DNA of 64,000 nucleotides from Novosphingobium umbonatum (lineage in GTDB: Bacteria; Pseudomonadota; Alphaproteobacteria; Sphingomonadales; Sphingomonadaceae). Position 1 is the first letter of the stretch; each line of letters opens with the position of its first letter. The notes beneath the pieces were generated by a model, which saw nothing but the letters and a program-made list of their open reading frames with translations, made no database searches and was not told where the DNA came from. The translations under genes and the position numbers were made by a program. Below are positions 56,317 to 64,000 of the stretch, piece after piece. The DNA lies in contig NZ_SACO01000012.1 of NCBI RefSeq assembly GCF_004005905.1, positions 1-64,000 on the forward strand. Reading direction: 5' to 3'.

Positions 56317-58572
56317 ATGCGCCACGCTGCTCTTTTGCTTGCCGCCACATTCCTTGGCGCTGCCCTCTGCGCCACTGTGCCAGCCTATGCCGAGCAAGCT
56401 GCTGTGAGCGCGCCTGTGGCCTCTTCGCTGACGCTGGAGCGGGTGTTTGCCAGTCCCTCGCTCAATGGCCCTGCGCCGCGCGGGGTGAAGCTGTCGCCGG
56501 ACGGGCGCTATCTGACCTTGCTGCGTAACCGCGCCGAGGATCGCGAGCGTTATGACCTGTGGGGCTATGACCGCGAGAAGCGCGAATGGCGGATGCTGGT
56601 GGATTCGCTCAAGCTGTCCTCGGGCCGCAGCCTGTCGGAAGCGGAGAAGATGCAGCGCGAGCGCGCTCGTGTTGGCGATCTGAAAGGCATTATCAGCTAT
56701 ACTTGGGCCGCCGATGGCAAGACCATTCTGGTGCCGCTGGATGGCGAATTGTTTTTGGCGGGCCTTGATGGTTCGGTGCGCAAGGTCGAAGGCGCTGGCG
56801 CCGACAGCCTTAACCCGCGCCTCAGCCCCAAGGGCGGCTTTGTCTCCTTTGTGCGCGATCGTCGCCTCTGGGTGGTGCCGGTGGCGGGCGGTGCGCCCAC
56901 GCCGGTTACCCCTGCCGAGGCCAGCGAGACGGTGCATTGGGGCGAGGCGGAATTTGTCGCGCAGGAAGAAATGGCGCGCATGGCCGGTAGCTGGTGGTCG
57001 GGCGATGACCAGCATATTGCCGTCGAGCGCTTTGACGAAGCCAAGGTGGGCATTGTCACCCGCGCGGCGATTGGCGCAACCGGCACCAAAGTGTTCGACC
57101 AGCGCTATCCTGCCGCTGGCACGCCCAATGCGGAAGTTTCGCTTTACATCGTCTCGCCCAAGGGTGGCGCTCCGGTGAAGGTCGATCTGGGCGCGGACCC
57201 AGACATTTACCTTGCCCGCGTTGATTGGGCGCCGGATGGGAAGGCGCTTTATGTCCAGCGTCAGAACCGCGCGCAGACGCAGCTTGATATGCTCAAGGTC
57301 GATCCGGCAACAGTCGCCTCGACCGTGCTGTTTTCGGAAAAGGCGCGGGAGAAGAGCTGGGTTAACCTGTCGGATTCCTATCGATTCCTGAAGGACGGCA
57401 GCCTGATCTGGTGGAGCGAGCGCGATGGTTTCGGGCATCTCTATCGTCTGGCCGATGGGCACTGGAGCCAGCTGACCCAAGGGCGCTGGATGGTGACCTC
57501 GCTGGATGGCGTGGATGAGAAGGCAGGCAAGCTGTTCTTTACCGGCACCAAGGATGATGTGTTGGCGCATCAGGTCTATGCGCTGGACTATAAGGCCAAG
57601 GGCGCTCAGCCCCATCGCCTGACCGAGCTGGGCTTTATGAATGCCGCCAGCGTCGACCGCAGCGGGCATACTCTGGTGGTCACCCGCAGCGGGCAGAACC
57701 AGCCTGCCCAGACCTATCTGGCCGATGTCAGCGGCAAGCGTCTGGCTTGGGTGGAGGAAAACAAGGTCGAGGGCGCGCATCCCTACGCGCCTTTCCTTGG
57801 CAGCCATCGCGCGCCGACTTTTGGCACGATCAAGGCTGACGATGGCAGTGATCTGCATTGGAAGATGATCACCCCGGTGATGGAGCCGGGCAAGCGCTAC
57901 CCTGTGTTCTTTGAACATTACGGCGGGCCGCATAGCCAAGTGGTCAACAAGGGCTGGACCGGCGCCTTGGCGCAGGCGATTGTGGCCAAGGGTTATATCT
58001 ATTTCGAGATCGACAATCGCGGCAGCGCCAATCGCGGGGTGGATTACGAAAGCCAGATCTGGCGCGCGATGGGCACGGTGGAAGTGGCCGACCAATTGGC
58101 GGGGGCTAACTATCTCAAGTCCCTGCCTTTTGTCGATCCGGCCAAGATTGCCACCTATGGCTGGTCCTATGGCGGCTATATGACGCTCAAGATGTTGGAG
58201 GCCAATCCGGGCGTCTATGCGGCGGGCATCTCGGGCGCTCCGGTGACCAAATGGGAATTGTATGACACCCATTATACCGAGCGCTATATGGGCGATCCGC
58301 GACAGGTTCCGCAGGCCTATCAGGCGTCCAATGCCATCGACAAGGCGGCGGCCATCCGCGACCCCTTGTTGCTAATACATGGCCTGTCGGACGACAATGT
58401 GGTGTTCGAAAATTCCTCCGCCTTCATCGCAAAGATGCAGAATGATGCGCGGCCCTTTGAAATGATGCTTTACCCGGGGCATACACATCGCGTAGGCGGG
58501 CCCAAGGTGAGCGTCCATCTGTGGAACTCGATTTTCGCTTTCCTGGCACGGCATGGAGTGACGCCGCCGTAA
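56317..58572 (+). CDS. S9 family peptidase (dipeptidyl peptidase IV-like)
   Basis: A secreted or periplasmic serine peptidase of about 751 residues. It starts with a signal peptide (LLLAATFLGAALCATVPAYA, cut near residue 26), then a beta-propeller region rich in repeats such as LSPDGRYLTL, and a C-terminal alpha/beta hydrolase domain. The triad is visible: Ser in GWSYGGY (near 614), Asp in SDDNVV (near 691), His in HTHRVGG (near 722). The motif EAEFVAQEEMAR fits the Glu pair that binds the free N terminus in DPP-IV. The frame is open back into rplS, but the signal peptide sets the start at 56317. Confidence 0.93.
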   Translation: MRHAALLLAATFLGAALCATVPAYAEQAAVSAPVASSLTLERVFASPSLNGPAPRGVKLSPDGRYLTLLRNRAEDRERYDLWGYDREKREWRMLVDSLKLSSGRSLSEAEKMQRERARVGDLKGIISYTWAADGKTILVPLDGELFLAGLDGSVRKVEGAGADSLNPRLSPKGGFVSFVRDRRLWVVPVAGGAPTPVTPAEASETVHWGEAEFVAQEEMARMAGSWWSGDDQHIAVERFDEAKVGIVTRAAIGATGTKVFDQRYPAAGTPNAEVSLYIVSPKGGAPVKVDLGADPDIYLARVDWAPDGKALYVQRQNRAQTQLDMLKVDPATVASTVLFSEKAREKSWVNLSDSYRFLKDGSLIWWSERDGFGHLYRLADGHWSQLTQGRWMVTSLDGVDEKAGKLFFTGTKDDVLAHQVYALDYKAKGAQPHRLTELGFMNAASVDRSGHTLVVTRSGQNQPAQTYLADVSGKRLAWVEENKVEGAHPYAPFLGSHRAPTFGTIKADDGSDLHWKMITPVMEPGKRYPVFFEHYGGPHSQVVNKGWTGALAQAIVAKGYIYFEIDNRGSANRGVDYESQIWRAMGTVEVADQLAGANYLKSLPFVDPAKIATYGWSYGGYMTLKMLEANPGVYAAGISGAPVTKWELYDTHYTERYMGDPRQVPQAYQASNAIDKAAAIRDPLLLIHGLSDDNVVFENSSAFIAKMQNDARPFEMMLYPGHTHRVGGPKVSVHLWNSIFAFLARHGVTPP

Positions 58573-58653
58573 TTAAACTGCCAGTTGTGTAATGCGGCTT
58601 TGCGTCTCAGGCCGCGTGAAACAGGGCCCTTGAAGGGCATCAGGAGTAGTACA

Positions 58654-59679
58654 ATGGGTTATCGGGTAGTCGTCGTTGGCGCCACGGGCAATGTGGGCCG
58701 CGAAATGCTCAACATCCTTGCCGAGCGTGAATTCCCCATTGCCGAACTGGCAGCGGTGGCTTCGCCCCGTTCGCAGGGCACCGAGATCGACTTTGGCGAA
58801 ACCGGCAAGAAGCTGAAGGTTCAGAACATTGAACATTTCGACTTCACCGGTTGGGACATCGCCCTGTTTGCCGCAGGTTCGGGCCCGACGAAGATTTACG
58901 CCCCCAAGGCCGCTTCGCAGGGCTGCGTGGTGATCGACAACAGCTCGCTCTACCGCATGGACCCCGATGTGCCTTTGATCGTGCCCGAAGTGAACCCCGA
59001 CGCGATCGACGGTTACAAGGCGCGCAACATCATCGCCAACCCCAACTGCTCGACCGCGCAGATGGTGGTGGCGCTGAAGCCGCTGCATGACAAGGCGAAG
59101 ATCAAGCGCGTTGTGGTTGCCACCTACCAGTCGGTTTCCGGCGCGGGCAAGGAAGGCATGGACGAGCTGTTCGAACAGAGCCGCGCGATCTTTGTGGGCG
59201 ATCCGGTCGAGCCCAAGAAGTTCACCAAGCAGATCGCGTTCAACGTGATCCCGCATATCGACGTTTTCCTTGATGATGGTTACACCAAGGAAGAATGGAA
59301 GATGGTGGCCGAGACCAAGAAGATCCTCGACCCCAAGATCAAGCTGACCGCGACCTGCGTGCGCGTGCCGGTGTTCATCGGTCACTCCGAAGCGCTGAAC
59401 ATTGAGTTTGAAGAAGAAATCAGCGCGGCCGAAGCTCAGGACATCCTGCGCGAAGCCCCGGGCGTGATGCTGATCGACAAGCGCGAAAACGGCGGTTACT
59501 CGACGCCGGTGGAATGCGTTGGCGATTTCGCCACCTTCGTGTCGCGCGTGCGTGAAGACAGCACGGTCGACAACGGCCTGTCGCTGTGGTGCGTGTCGGA
59601 CAACCTGCGCAAGGGCGCTGCACTGAACGCGGTGCAGATTGCCGAACTGCTGGGCCGCCGCCATCTGAAGAAGGGCTGA
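58654..59679 (+). CDS. asd: Aspartate-semialdehyde dehydrogenase
   Basis: Asd reduces aspartyl phosphate in the common pathway to lysine, methionine, threonine and diaminopimelate. The 341-residue protein has VVGATGNVGREML, SGPTKIYAPKAA-like NADP region, the catalytic Cys in NPNCSTAQMV, and the SVSGAGKEGMDEL and HSEALNIEFE segments. The ATG at 58654 follows AGGAG and gives the usual length. It lies 81 bases after the S9 peptidase and ends at a terminator. Confidence 0.97.
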   Translation: MGYRVVVVGATGNVGREMLNILAEREFPIAELAAVASPRSQGTEIDFGETGKKLKVQNIEHFDFTGWDIALFAAGSGPTKIYAPKAASQGCVVIDNSSLYRMDPDVPLIVPEVNPDAIDGYKARNIIANPNCSTAQMVVALKPLHDKAKIKRVVVATYQSVSGAGKEGMDELFEQSRAIFVGDPVEPKKFTKQIAFNVIPHIDVFLDDGYTKEEWKMVAETKKILDPKIKLTATCVRVPVFIGHSEALNIEFEEEISAAEAQDILREAPGVMLIDKRENGGYSTPVECVGDFATFVSRVREDSTVDNGLSLWCVSDNLRKGAALNAVQIAELLGRRHLKKG

Positions 59680-59705
59680 GCCTTTTTGAACGGCTGTAAG
59701 GCTTG

Positions 59706-59752
59706 AAAAGGCGCCGCTGGCGGGGTTAAGGCCCTTCTGGCGGCGCTTTTTT
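59706..59752 (+). terminator. Rho-independent terminator after asd
   Basis: GCGCCGC (59711-59717) pairs with GCGGCGC (59740-59746) with A-rich and T-rich flanks (six T after the stem). It lies close behind the asd stop. Confidence 0.82.
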
Positions 59753-59775
59753 ATGCGCGCATCAAGGAGCAAGGC

Positions 59776-60537
59776 ATGAGTGAAGAGCTGACCACCGAGT
59801 TTTACCGTGGCTGGGCTGGGACGCGACTGGCTTTGCACCGGATGGGTAGCGGGCGGCCTTTGGTGCTGATCCATGGGCTGTTTTCCTCGGCCGCGATCAA
59901 TTGGGTGAAATATGGCCATGCCGCGCGTCTGGCGGCGGCGGGGTTTGAAGTGATCATGCCCGACCTGCGCGCCCATGGCATGAGCGAGGCGCCCCATGAC
60001 GCCACCGCCTATCCCGAAGATGTGCTGGTGACCGATGCCTTGATGCTGGCGCGCCATCTGGGGCTGGAGGCGGGCGGGTTTGACCTTGGCGGCTTCTCGC
60101 TGGGCTCGCGCACGGCCACCCGCGCCGTGCTGGCGGGGCTGGAGCCGCGCCGCCTGATTCTGGCCGGTATGGGGCTGGAAGGGCTGGCCGGTTGGACCAA
60201 GCGCAGCGCTTTCTTTCTGGATGCTATCGCCCGCTATGGCACGATCAAGCATGGTGATCCGGCCTATGTGGCGCAGCAATTCATGAAAGCGCAGAAGGTG
60301 GATCTGATCGCTGCCGGTCATCTGCTGGGCAGCGTGGATGATACGCCGCCCGAACAATTGGGCGATATCACGATGCCGACTTTGGTGATCTGCGGCGATG
60401 TCGATCAGGATAATGGTAGCGCGCCGCGTCTGGCGCAGGCTTTGCCCAATGCGCGCTATGTCGAAATCCCCGGCAACCATATGAGCAGCGTGACCCAGAA
60501 AGAACTGGGGCAGGGGATCGTGGATTTTCTGGCTTAA
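59776..60537 (+). CDS. Alpha/beta hydrolase
   Basis: A 253-residue alpha/beta hydrolase without signal peptide. It has VLIHGLFSSA (oxyanion), the nucleophile elbow GFSLGS, a probable Asp in CGDVDQDNG and His in GNHMSS, so the triad is complete. The substrate is unknown. It starts only 24 bases after the asd terminator, so it needs its own promoter or read-through; the ATG follows AAGGAGCAAGGC. Confidence 0.88.
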   Translation: MSEELTTEFYRGWAGTRLALHRMGSGRPLVLIHGLFSSAAINWVKYGHAARLAAAGFEVIMPDLRAHGMSEAPHDATAYPEDVLVTDALMLARHLGLEAGGFDLGGFSLGSRTATRAVLAGLEPRRLILAGMGLEGLAGWTKRSAFFLDAIARYGTIKHGDPAYVAQQFMKAQKVDLIAAGHLLGSVDDTPPEQLGDITMPTLVICGDVDQDNGSAPRLAQALPNARYVEIPGNHMSSVTQKELGQGIVDFLA

Positions 60538-60548
60538 TCGGTTCGGCA

Positions 60549-60576
60549 GCGCAGGGGGCGGTTAAACCCCCTGCGC
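60549..60576. terminator. Hairpin between convergent hydrolase and ligM-like gene
   Basis: GCGCAGGGGG (60549-60558) pairs perfectly with CCCCCTGCGC (60567-60576) around an 8-base loop. No long T run follows on either strand. It lies between two convergent stops and may end both transcripts. Confidence 0.65.
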
Positions 60577-60588
60577 GCCTTGTGTTGC

Positions 60589-61992
60589 TTAGGCTTCGGC
60601 CAGAACAGCGGGGCGGTTACGCCAGCTATCGGCATAGGCGTCACGCGCCACTTCCGAATAGGGCACAGGGGCTACCACCGCCTTGATTTCGGTCTGCACA
60701 TGGGGCTCCACGGTGGGCTTGCGCGTGCCGCCATTGGGTTCGCCCCACAGCAGCGTCACTTCGGTACCCGGCGTGGCCACGCTTTCATCCACCATGGCCA
60801 GCGTCAGGAACTTGCCTTCATTGGCGGTATAGCCGATCCATGTCGACAGGCCGACCAGCTTGCCATCCTGCAATACCTGATCAAACGGATGCATGGCATA
60901 GACCGCGCTGGGATATTCCATGAACTTGGCGCGCTCGCCCTTGGACAGGGCCGAGGATTGCACGCGCATCACATCTTCGCCATCCAGCGCCAGCGTCACC
61001 TTGCGGCGATGCGGGCCAGCGGCCTTGGCTTCCAGCGCCTCACGACCGATGAAGTCATGGTCGAACTTCACAAACGGCCCATAGCCCAGATCCCACGGGG
61101 TCAGGTAATAGCCCTCGATGGATTCCGGCACATAAGAGCCGCCGATCGAGCATTTGGCCTCGTAGGAATTGGCCGAGAGCCATTCGCGATATTCGCGCAT
61201 GGATTCGCCGGTGTAGATCGCGGGCAAAGGCGAGGGGATCCAGCCCGATTCCAGCGTGTTGGACGAATAGGTGCGCCCACCGCACAGGGTCAGGCCGTAA
61301 TCCTTGCCCGCCTCGACCAGCGCGCCATGCACGGCAGCATAATCTTCCCAAGGGCCGAACAGTTCATAGCCGGGCTGGCCCGCCATGCCGTGACGCAGCG
61401 CGCGCACCTTGGCGCCGCCGAATTCCAGCGTGGTCATGTGGAAGAATTTGAGGTTGGGCGCTTCATAGCCCAAGGCCTTGGACAATACCGCCATGGCGTT
61501 GGGGCCCTGCAACTGGAAGCGGTAATTCTTGCGCTTGCCATCATTGCGCATGGCCCAGCGCTCGTCGCGCTCGACCTTCACGTCCCACTTGCCGGTCTGG
61601 GCGTGATATTCGATCCATTCGATCGTGGGAGCTCGGCCTACCAGATTGAACAGGTTTTCGGCCAGATAGAACAGGATCACGTCGCCGATTACATAGCCTT
61701 CGGGCGTGACGGGCACGAATTGCTTGGCGCGATCGGGCACAAAGCCCTTGAAGCTGTTGATGCCCAGATAGTTGAGCATGGCGAAAGCATCGGGGCCCGA
61801 CACTTCCAGATCGACCATGTGATAGGACTGGTTGAACAGCACGGCGGTTTTCGCCCATGCGGCCTGTTCCACGCGCCAGTTGGAATATTCGGCCGGAACG
61901 CCCGGATAGACATTGGGGCCTACCTGCGCATTGCGCAGCAGCTCGACAATATCGCCGCTGGAATCCAGCACAGCTTGCAGGGATTGGGTCAT
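60589..61992 (-). CDS. ligM: Tetrahydrofolate-dependent aromatic O-demethylase (LigM/DesA-like)
   Basis: A 467-residue aminomethyltransferase-fold protein (GcvT family) very close in length to the sphingomonad O-demethylase LigM, which moves the methyl group of vanillate or 3-O-methylgallate to tetrahydrofolate. DesA (syringate) is a close relative. Family features include NQSYHMVDLEVSGPDAF, HMTTLEFGGAKVRALRHGMAGQ and LGYGPFVKFDHDFIG. The divergent metF and purU, which process the methyl-THF, support this role. Whether vanillate, 3-O-methylgallate or syringate is preferred cannot be told. An alpha/beta hydrolase gene lies upstream on the same strand. Confidence 0.85.
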   Translation of the reverse strand: MTQSLQAVLDSSGDIVELLRNAQVGPNVYPGVPAEYSNWRVEQAAWAKTAVLFNQSYHMVDLEVSGPDAFAMLNYLGINSFKGFVPDRAKQFVPVTPEGYVIGDVILFYLAENLFNLVGRAPTIEWIEYHAQTGKWDVKVERDERWAMRNDGKRKNYRFQLQGPNAMAVLSKALGYEAPNLKFFHMTTLEFGGAKVRALRHGMAGQPGYELFGPWEDYAAVHGALVEAGKDYGLTLCGGRTYSSNTLESGWIPSPLPAIYTGESMREYREWLSANSYEAKCSIGGSYVPESIEGYYLTPWDLGYGPFVKFDHDFIGREALEAKAAGPHRRKVTLALDGEDVMRVQSSALSKGERAKFMEYPSAVYAMHPFDQVLQDGKLVGLSTWIGYTANEGKFLTLAMVDESVATPGTEVTLLWGEPNGGTRKPTVEPHVQTEIKAVVAPVPYSEVARDAYADSWRNRPAVLAEA

Positions 61993-62019
61993 GGTCTCAG
62001 GCTCTCCTCTTATATGGGA

Positions 62020-62715
62020 TCAGGGGTGGATGTTCAGCCAGCGGGCGATGGCGGCGTTAAAGGCCTCGGCTCGCTCGATGGGAAGGAAATGGCCGGCCTC
62101 CGGGATAATCTCCAGCGTGGCGCGGGGGGCGGCATCGGCAATCGCCTGCGCCTGTGCGGGCGGGCTCCATGCGTCCAGCGCGCCGGTGCAGGACAGCAGC
62201 GGGCAGGTGATGGTGGGGAGCAGGCTTTCCAGCGTCGGGCGGCTTAACAGCGCCGTGATTTGGGCCTCGAAGGCAGGCAGGCCTTGCTCCGCCGCCATGG
62301 CGTGCAAAGGCGCATAGAGCGCCGGACGGTTGTCCGGCGCGATCATCGGCGGCAGCCATTGGTCGACTAGCGCGGCCATGCCTTGTTCGCGCCCCAGATC
62401 GCGCAAAGCATAGCGCTTTTCTGCCTCGCCCTGTGCCACGGGATGCGTGCCGGTGGAGACCAGCGCCAGCCTGTCGATTCGCTCCGGCGCCATGCGATAG
62501 GCCTCCAATGCCACCCGCGCGCCCATCGAATGACCCAGCAGCGCAAAGCGTTCCGGCGCCTTGTCCAGCAGGCGCTGCGCCATGGCGGCCAGGCTGTCGC
62601 AAGCGCCCCAACCGCCAAGGCATTGGGCCTGCGGAAAGGCGGCGGCCTGCGCGGCAAAGACCCGCGAATCGCAGATCAGGCCGGGCACCAGCAGCAGAGG
62701 CAGGGTTTCAGACAT
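62020..62715 (-). CDS. Alpha/beta hydrolase upstream of ligM-like gene
   Basis: A 231-residue alpha/beta hydrolase: VPGLICDSRVF, nucleophile GHSMGAR, Asp in TGALDAWSPP and His in EAGHFLPIE. It lacks a signal peptide. It precedes the ligM-like gene by 28 bases, so the two are probably co-transcribed. It could act on an aromatic ester or a ring-cleavage product, but the sequence does not show this. Confidence 0.85.
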   Translation of the reverse strand: MSETLPLLLVPGLICDSRVFAAQAAAFPQAQCLGGWGACDSLAAMAQRLLDKAPERFALLGHSMGARVALEAYRMAPERIDRLALVSTGTHPVAQGEAEKRYALRDLGREQGMAALVDQWLPPMIAPDNRPALYAPLHAMAAEQGLPAFEAQITALLSRPTLESLLPTITCPLLSCTGALDAWSPPAQAQAIADAAPRATLEIIPEAGHFLPIERAEAFNAAIARWLNIHP

Positions 62716-62925
62716 CATTGTTTTGGTACTGGCCTCGGAAAAATTCTCATTCGTGAAAAAATCATCTATCCGAAAAATACGACCTGCGCTAGAGGGGTTT
62801 CAACGGTGCAGCCAAATTCACGCGATGGGCTTGCTTCGGCATATTAGTATGTGTAGCTTACAAAATAATACGGCCCCATGCAGACCCTGCTCGATGGTGG
62901 ACCGCAGCAAAAAGGGATGAGGACG
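62716..62925. promoter_or_regulatory. Divergent control region of the C1/O-demethylation genes
   Basis: About 210 bases between the leftward hydrolase-ligM pair and the rightward metF-purU pair; it must hold both promoters. It is visibly AT-richer than the flanks. Near metF is a short dyad, TGTA-GCT-TACA, within an AT-rich tract (about 62845-62875), a possible operator. A shared regulator is likely but not shown. Confidence 0.5.
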
Positions 62926-63801
62926 ATGGTGGCATTATCGCAAATCCACCCCAATTGGGAAAAGGCGCCAGACGGGATTACCGATGGCTTCTCGCTGGAA
63001 ATCACGGCCAAGGATGTGGACAGTCTGCGCGCCGCCGCGCCGAATATCCCGCCGCAAACGCCGATTGCCGTCACCTTCCTGCCGGGCGAGGAAGCGCCTG
63101 CGCGCATTGCCGCGGCCAAGGCGGTGCGCGATCTGGGCTTTGAACCCATGCCGCATTTCTCGGCCCGCCGGATCACCAGCGAGGCTGAATTTGCCGATTA
63201 TCTGGCCGCCGTGGTGGAAGGCGCCGGTGTTCGCCGCTGTTTCGTGATTGCGGGCGATCCGGACAGGGCGGCGGGGCCTTATGAGGATTCCAGCGCCCTG
63301 ATCGCTACCGGCCTGTTTGAAAAGGCGGGGATCAAGGCGATTGGCGTGGGCGGCCATCCCGAAGGCCATCCCAATATGACCAAGGAGCAGTGCTGGGACG
63401 TGCTGGCCCGCAAATGCACCGATATTACCGCACGCGGCATGGCGCCTCTGGTAGTGACGCAATTCGGTTTTGATCCCGATGCGGCGCTGGAATGGCTGGG
63501 CGAATTGCGGGATCGGGGCATTGCCGCGCCGGTGCGGATCGGCGTGCCCGGCCCTGCGGGGATCAAGACTTTGATGCGCTTTGCCGCGCGTTGCGGGGTG
63601 GGGGCTTCGGCATCGGTTCTGGCCAAATATGGCATCTCCATCACCGCCCTGCTGGGCAGTGCGGGGCCGGACAAGCTGGTCGATGCTCTTGCCAAGGGGC
63701 TGGGCGAGGGGCATGGACCGGTTCGCCTGCATTTTTATCCCTTTGGCGGTTTGGAAAAAACGGTGAACTGGATCGCGCAATATCGCGCCAGTCACGGTTG
63801 A
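62926..63801 (+). CDS. metF: Methylenetetrahydrofolate reductase, LigM-associated type
   Basis: MetF interconverts 5-methyl-THF and 5,10-methylene-THF. In this setting it most likely works in the oxidative direction, taking the methyl group that the LigM-like enzyme puts on THF. The 291-residue protein has FSLEITAKDVDSL (with the family Glu in SLE), VTFLPGEE, FVIAGDPDRAAGPY and the GVGGHPEGHP and TQFGFDP motifs of the MetF barrel. The ATG at 62926 has AAAGGG nine bases upstream; an ATG at 62917 is also in frame. purU follows after about 90 bases. Confidence 0.88.
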   Translation: MVALSQIHPNWEKAPDGITDGFSLEITAKDVDSLRAAAPNIPPQTPIAVTFLPGEEAPARIAAAKAVRDLGFEPMPHFSARRITSEAEFADYLAAVVEGAGVRRCFVIAGDPDRAAGPYEDSSALIATGLFEKAGIKAIGVGGHPEGHPNMTKEQCWDVLARKCTDITARGMAPLVVTQFGFDPDAALEWLGELRDRGIAAPVRIGVPGPAGIKTLMRFAARCGVGASASVLAKYGISITALLGSAGPDKLVDALAKGLGEGHGPVRLHFYPFGGLEKTVNWIAQYRASHG

Positions 63802-63891
63802 GAGATAGCGTGCCGGTGGCGCGCCATGCGTGCTGACCGGCGGAAAGAGCGGTCATAAGCACCGCCTTGGGAGAGAGAAAGGAAACGCTAA

Positions 63892-64000
63892 GTGAGCACT
63901 GTTTGTACGCTGAGTCTGTCCTGCGCCGACCAACCGGGTCTGGTGGCCCGCGTGGCCAGCTATCTGGCGGGCCGTGGTGGCAATATTACCGATGCGCAGC
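63892..64000 (+). CDS. purU: Formyltetrahydrofolate deformylase, 5' part
   Basis: The last 109 bases encode the first 36 residues of a protein cut by the window edge. The GTG start at 63892 follows AGAAAGGA. The sequence reads as an ACT domain: TLSLSCADQPGLVARVASYL then GRGGNITDAQ, the typical opening of PurU. PurU splits 10-formyl-THF to formate and THF. In this context it would release the carbon taken from methoxy groups as formate and recycle THF. The call rests on only 36 residues. Confidence 0.8.
   Translation, partial: MSTVCTLSLSCADQPGLVARVASYLAGRGGNITDAQ

Overview
The window is GC-rich, densely packed bacterial chromosome. It suggests an alphaproteobacterium of the Sphingomonadales, most like Novosphingobium or Sphingobium. 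This is inferred from gene content and layout: a MipZ-type ParA ATPase, an F0 ATP synthase operon with separate b' and b subunits and no F1 genes beside it, the block FYDLN-acid protein / aroA / cmk / rpsA next to tRNA-Ala, a CP4-like class II EPSP synthase, an RNase E with an acidic insertion in its S1 domain, and a LigM-type tetrahydrofolate O-demethylase next to metF and purU, as in lignin-aromatic-degrading sphingomonads. I see no transposase, integrase, phage gene or CRISPR array.

Layout. 0.3-3.7 kb (-): a three-domain GH18 / NodB deacetylase / GT2 fusion. 4.0-7.6 kb (+): sulfate activation, cysD-cysNC-cysQ. 7.6-12.2 kb (-): CitE-like lyase, orphan CheW, flavin reductase, UvrD/PcrA helicase. 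12.3-17.6 kb: an MHS transporter (+), rluB-rsmD (-) and an AmpG-like permease (+). 17.6-22.3 kb (-): VanZ-like protein and trpB-trpA-accD-folC. 22.6-23.8 kb (+): two tandem paralogous small envelope proteins. 24.2-27.9 kb (-): lapA-pyrF-GNAT-trpF and purB. 28.0-30.1 kb (-): mipZ-like and radC. 30.2-34.0 kb (+): ydbH-ynbE-ydbL, an envelope lipid-transport module. 34.3-37.0 kb (+): atpI-atpB-atpE-atpF'-atpF. 37.4-40.2 kb (-): rne. 41-44.7 kb (+): amiC-like amidase and PBP1a. 44.7-47.0 kb (-): gloB and a Tat-exported esterase in an intergenic-rich, repeat-bearing region. 47.4-51.3 kb (-): aroA-cmk-rpsA. 51.5-56.2 kb (+): FYDLN protein, tRNA-Ala(GGC), ffh-rpsP-rimM-(membrane protein)-trmD-rplS. 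56.3-60.5 kb (+): S9 peptidase, asd, alpha/beta hydrolase. 60.6-64.0 kb: an alpha/beta hydrolase and ligM-like gene (-), divergent from metF and the start of purU (+).

Functional themes. Sulfate assimilation feeds cysteine synthesis. The trp, pyr, pur, asd and aroA genes are amino-acid and nucleotide biosynthesis. The ffh-rplS run, rpsA, rluB, rsmD and rne belong to translation and RNA turnover. PBP1a, the amidase, AmpG, YdbH-YnbE-YdbL and the GT2 fusion build or recycle the envelope. At the right edge LigM, MetF and PurU form a one-carbon module that would take methyl groups from methoxylated aromatics onto tetrahydrofolate and release formate.

The less ordinary signals are the GH18-NodB-GT2 fusion, a family of dispersed intergenic hairpin repeats (four copies, with compensatory stem changes) that bracket the esterase in inverted orientation, the trp/pyrF cluster split by tandem envelope genes, a small membrane protein inside the rimM-trmD operon, and an unexplained dyad-rich intergenic segment between atpF and rne. 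I did not find a clearly new multi-gene system; most of the window is well-conserved housekeeping DNA.
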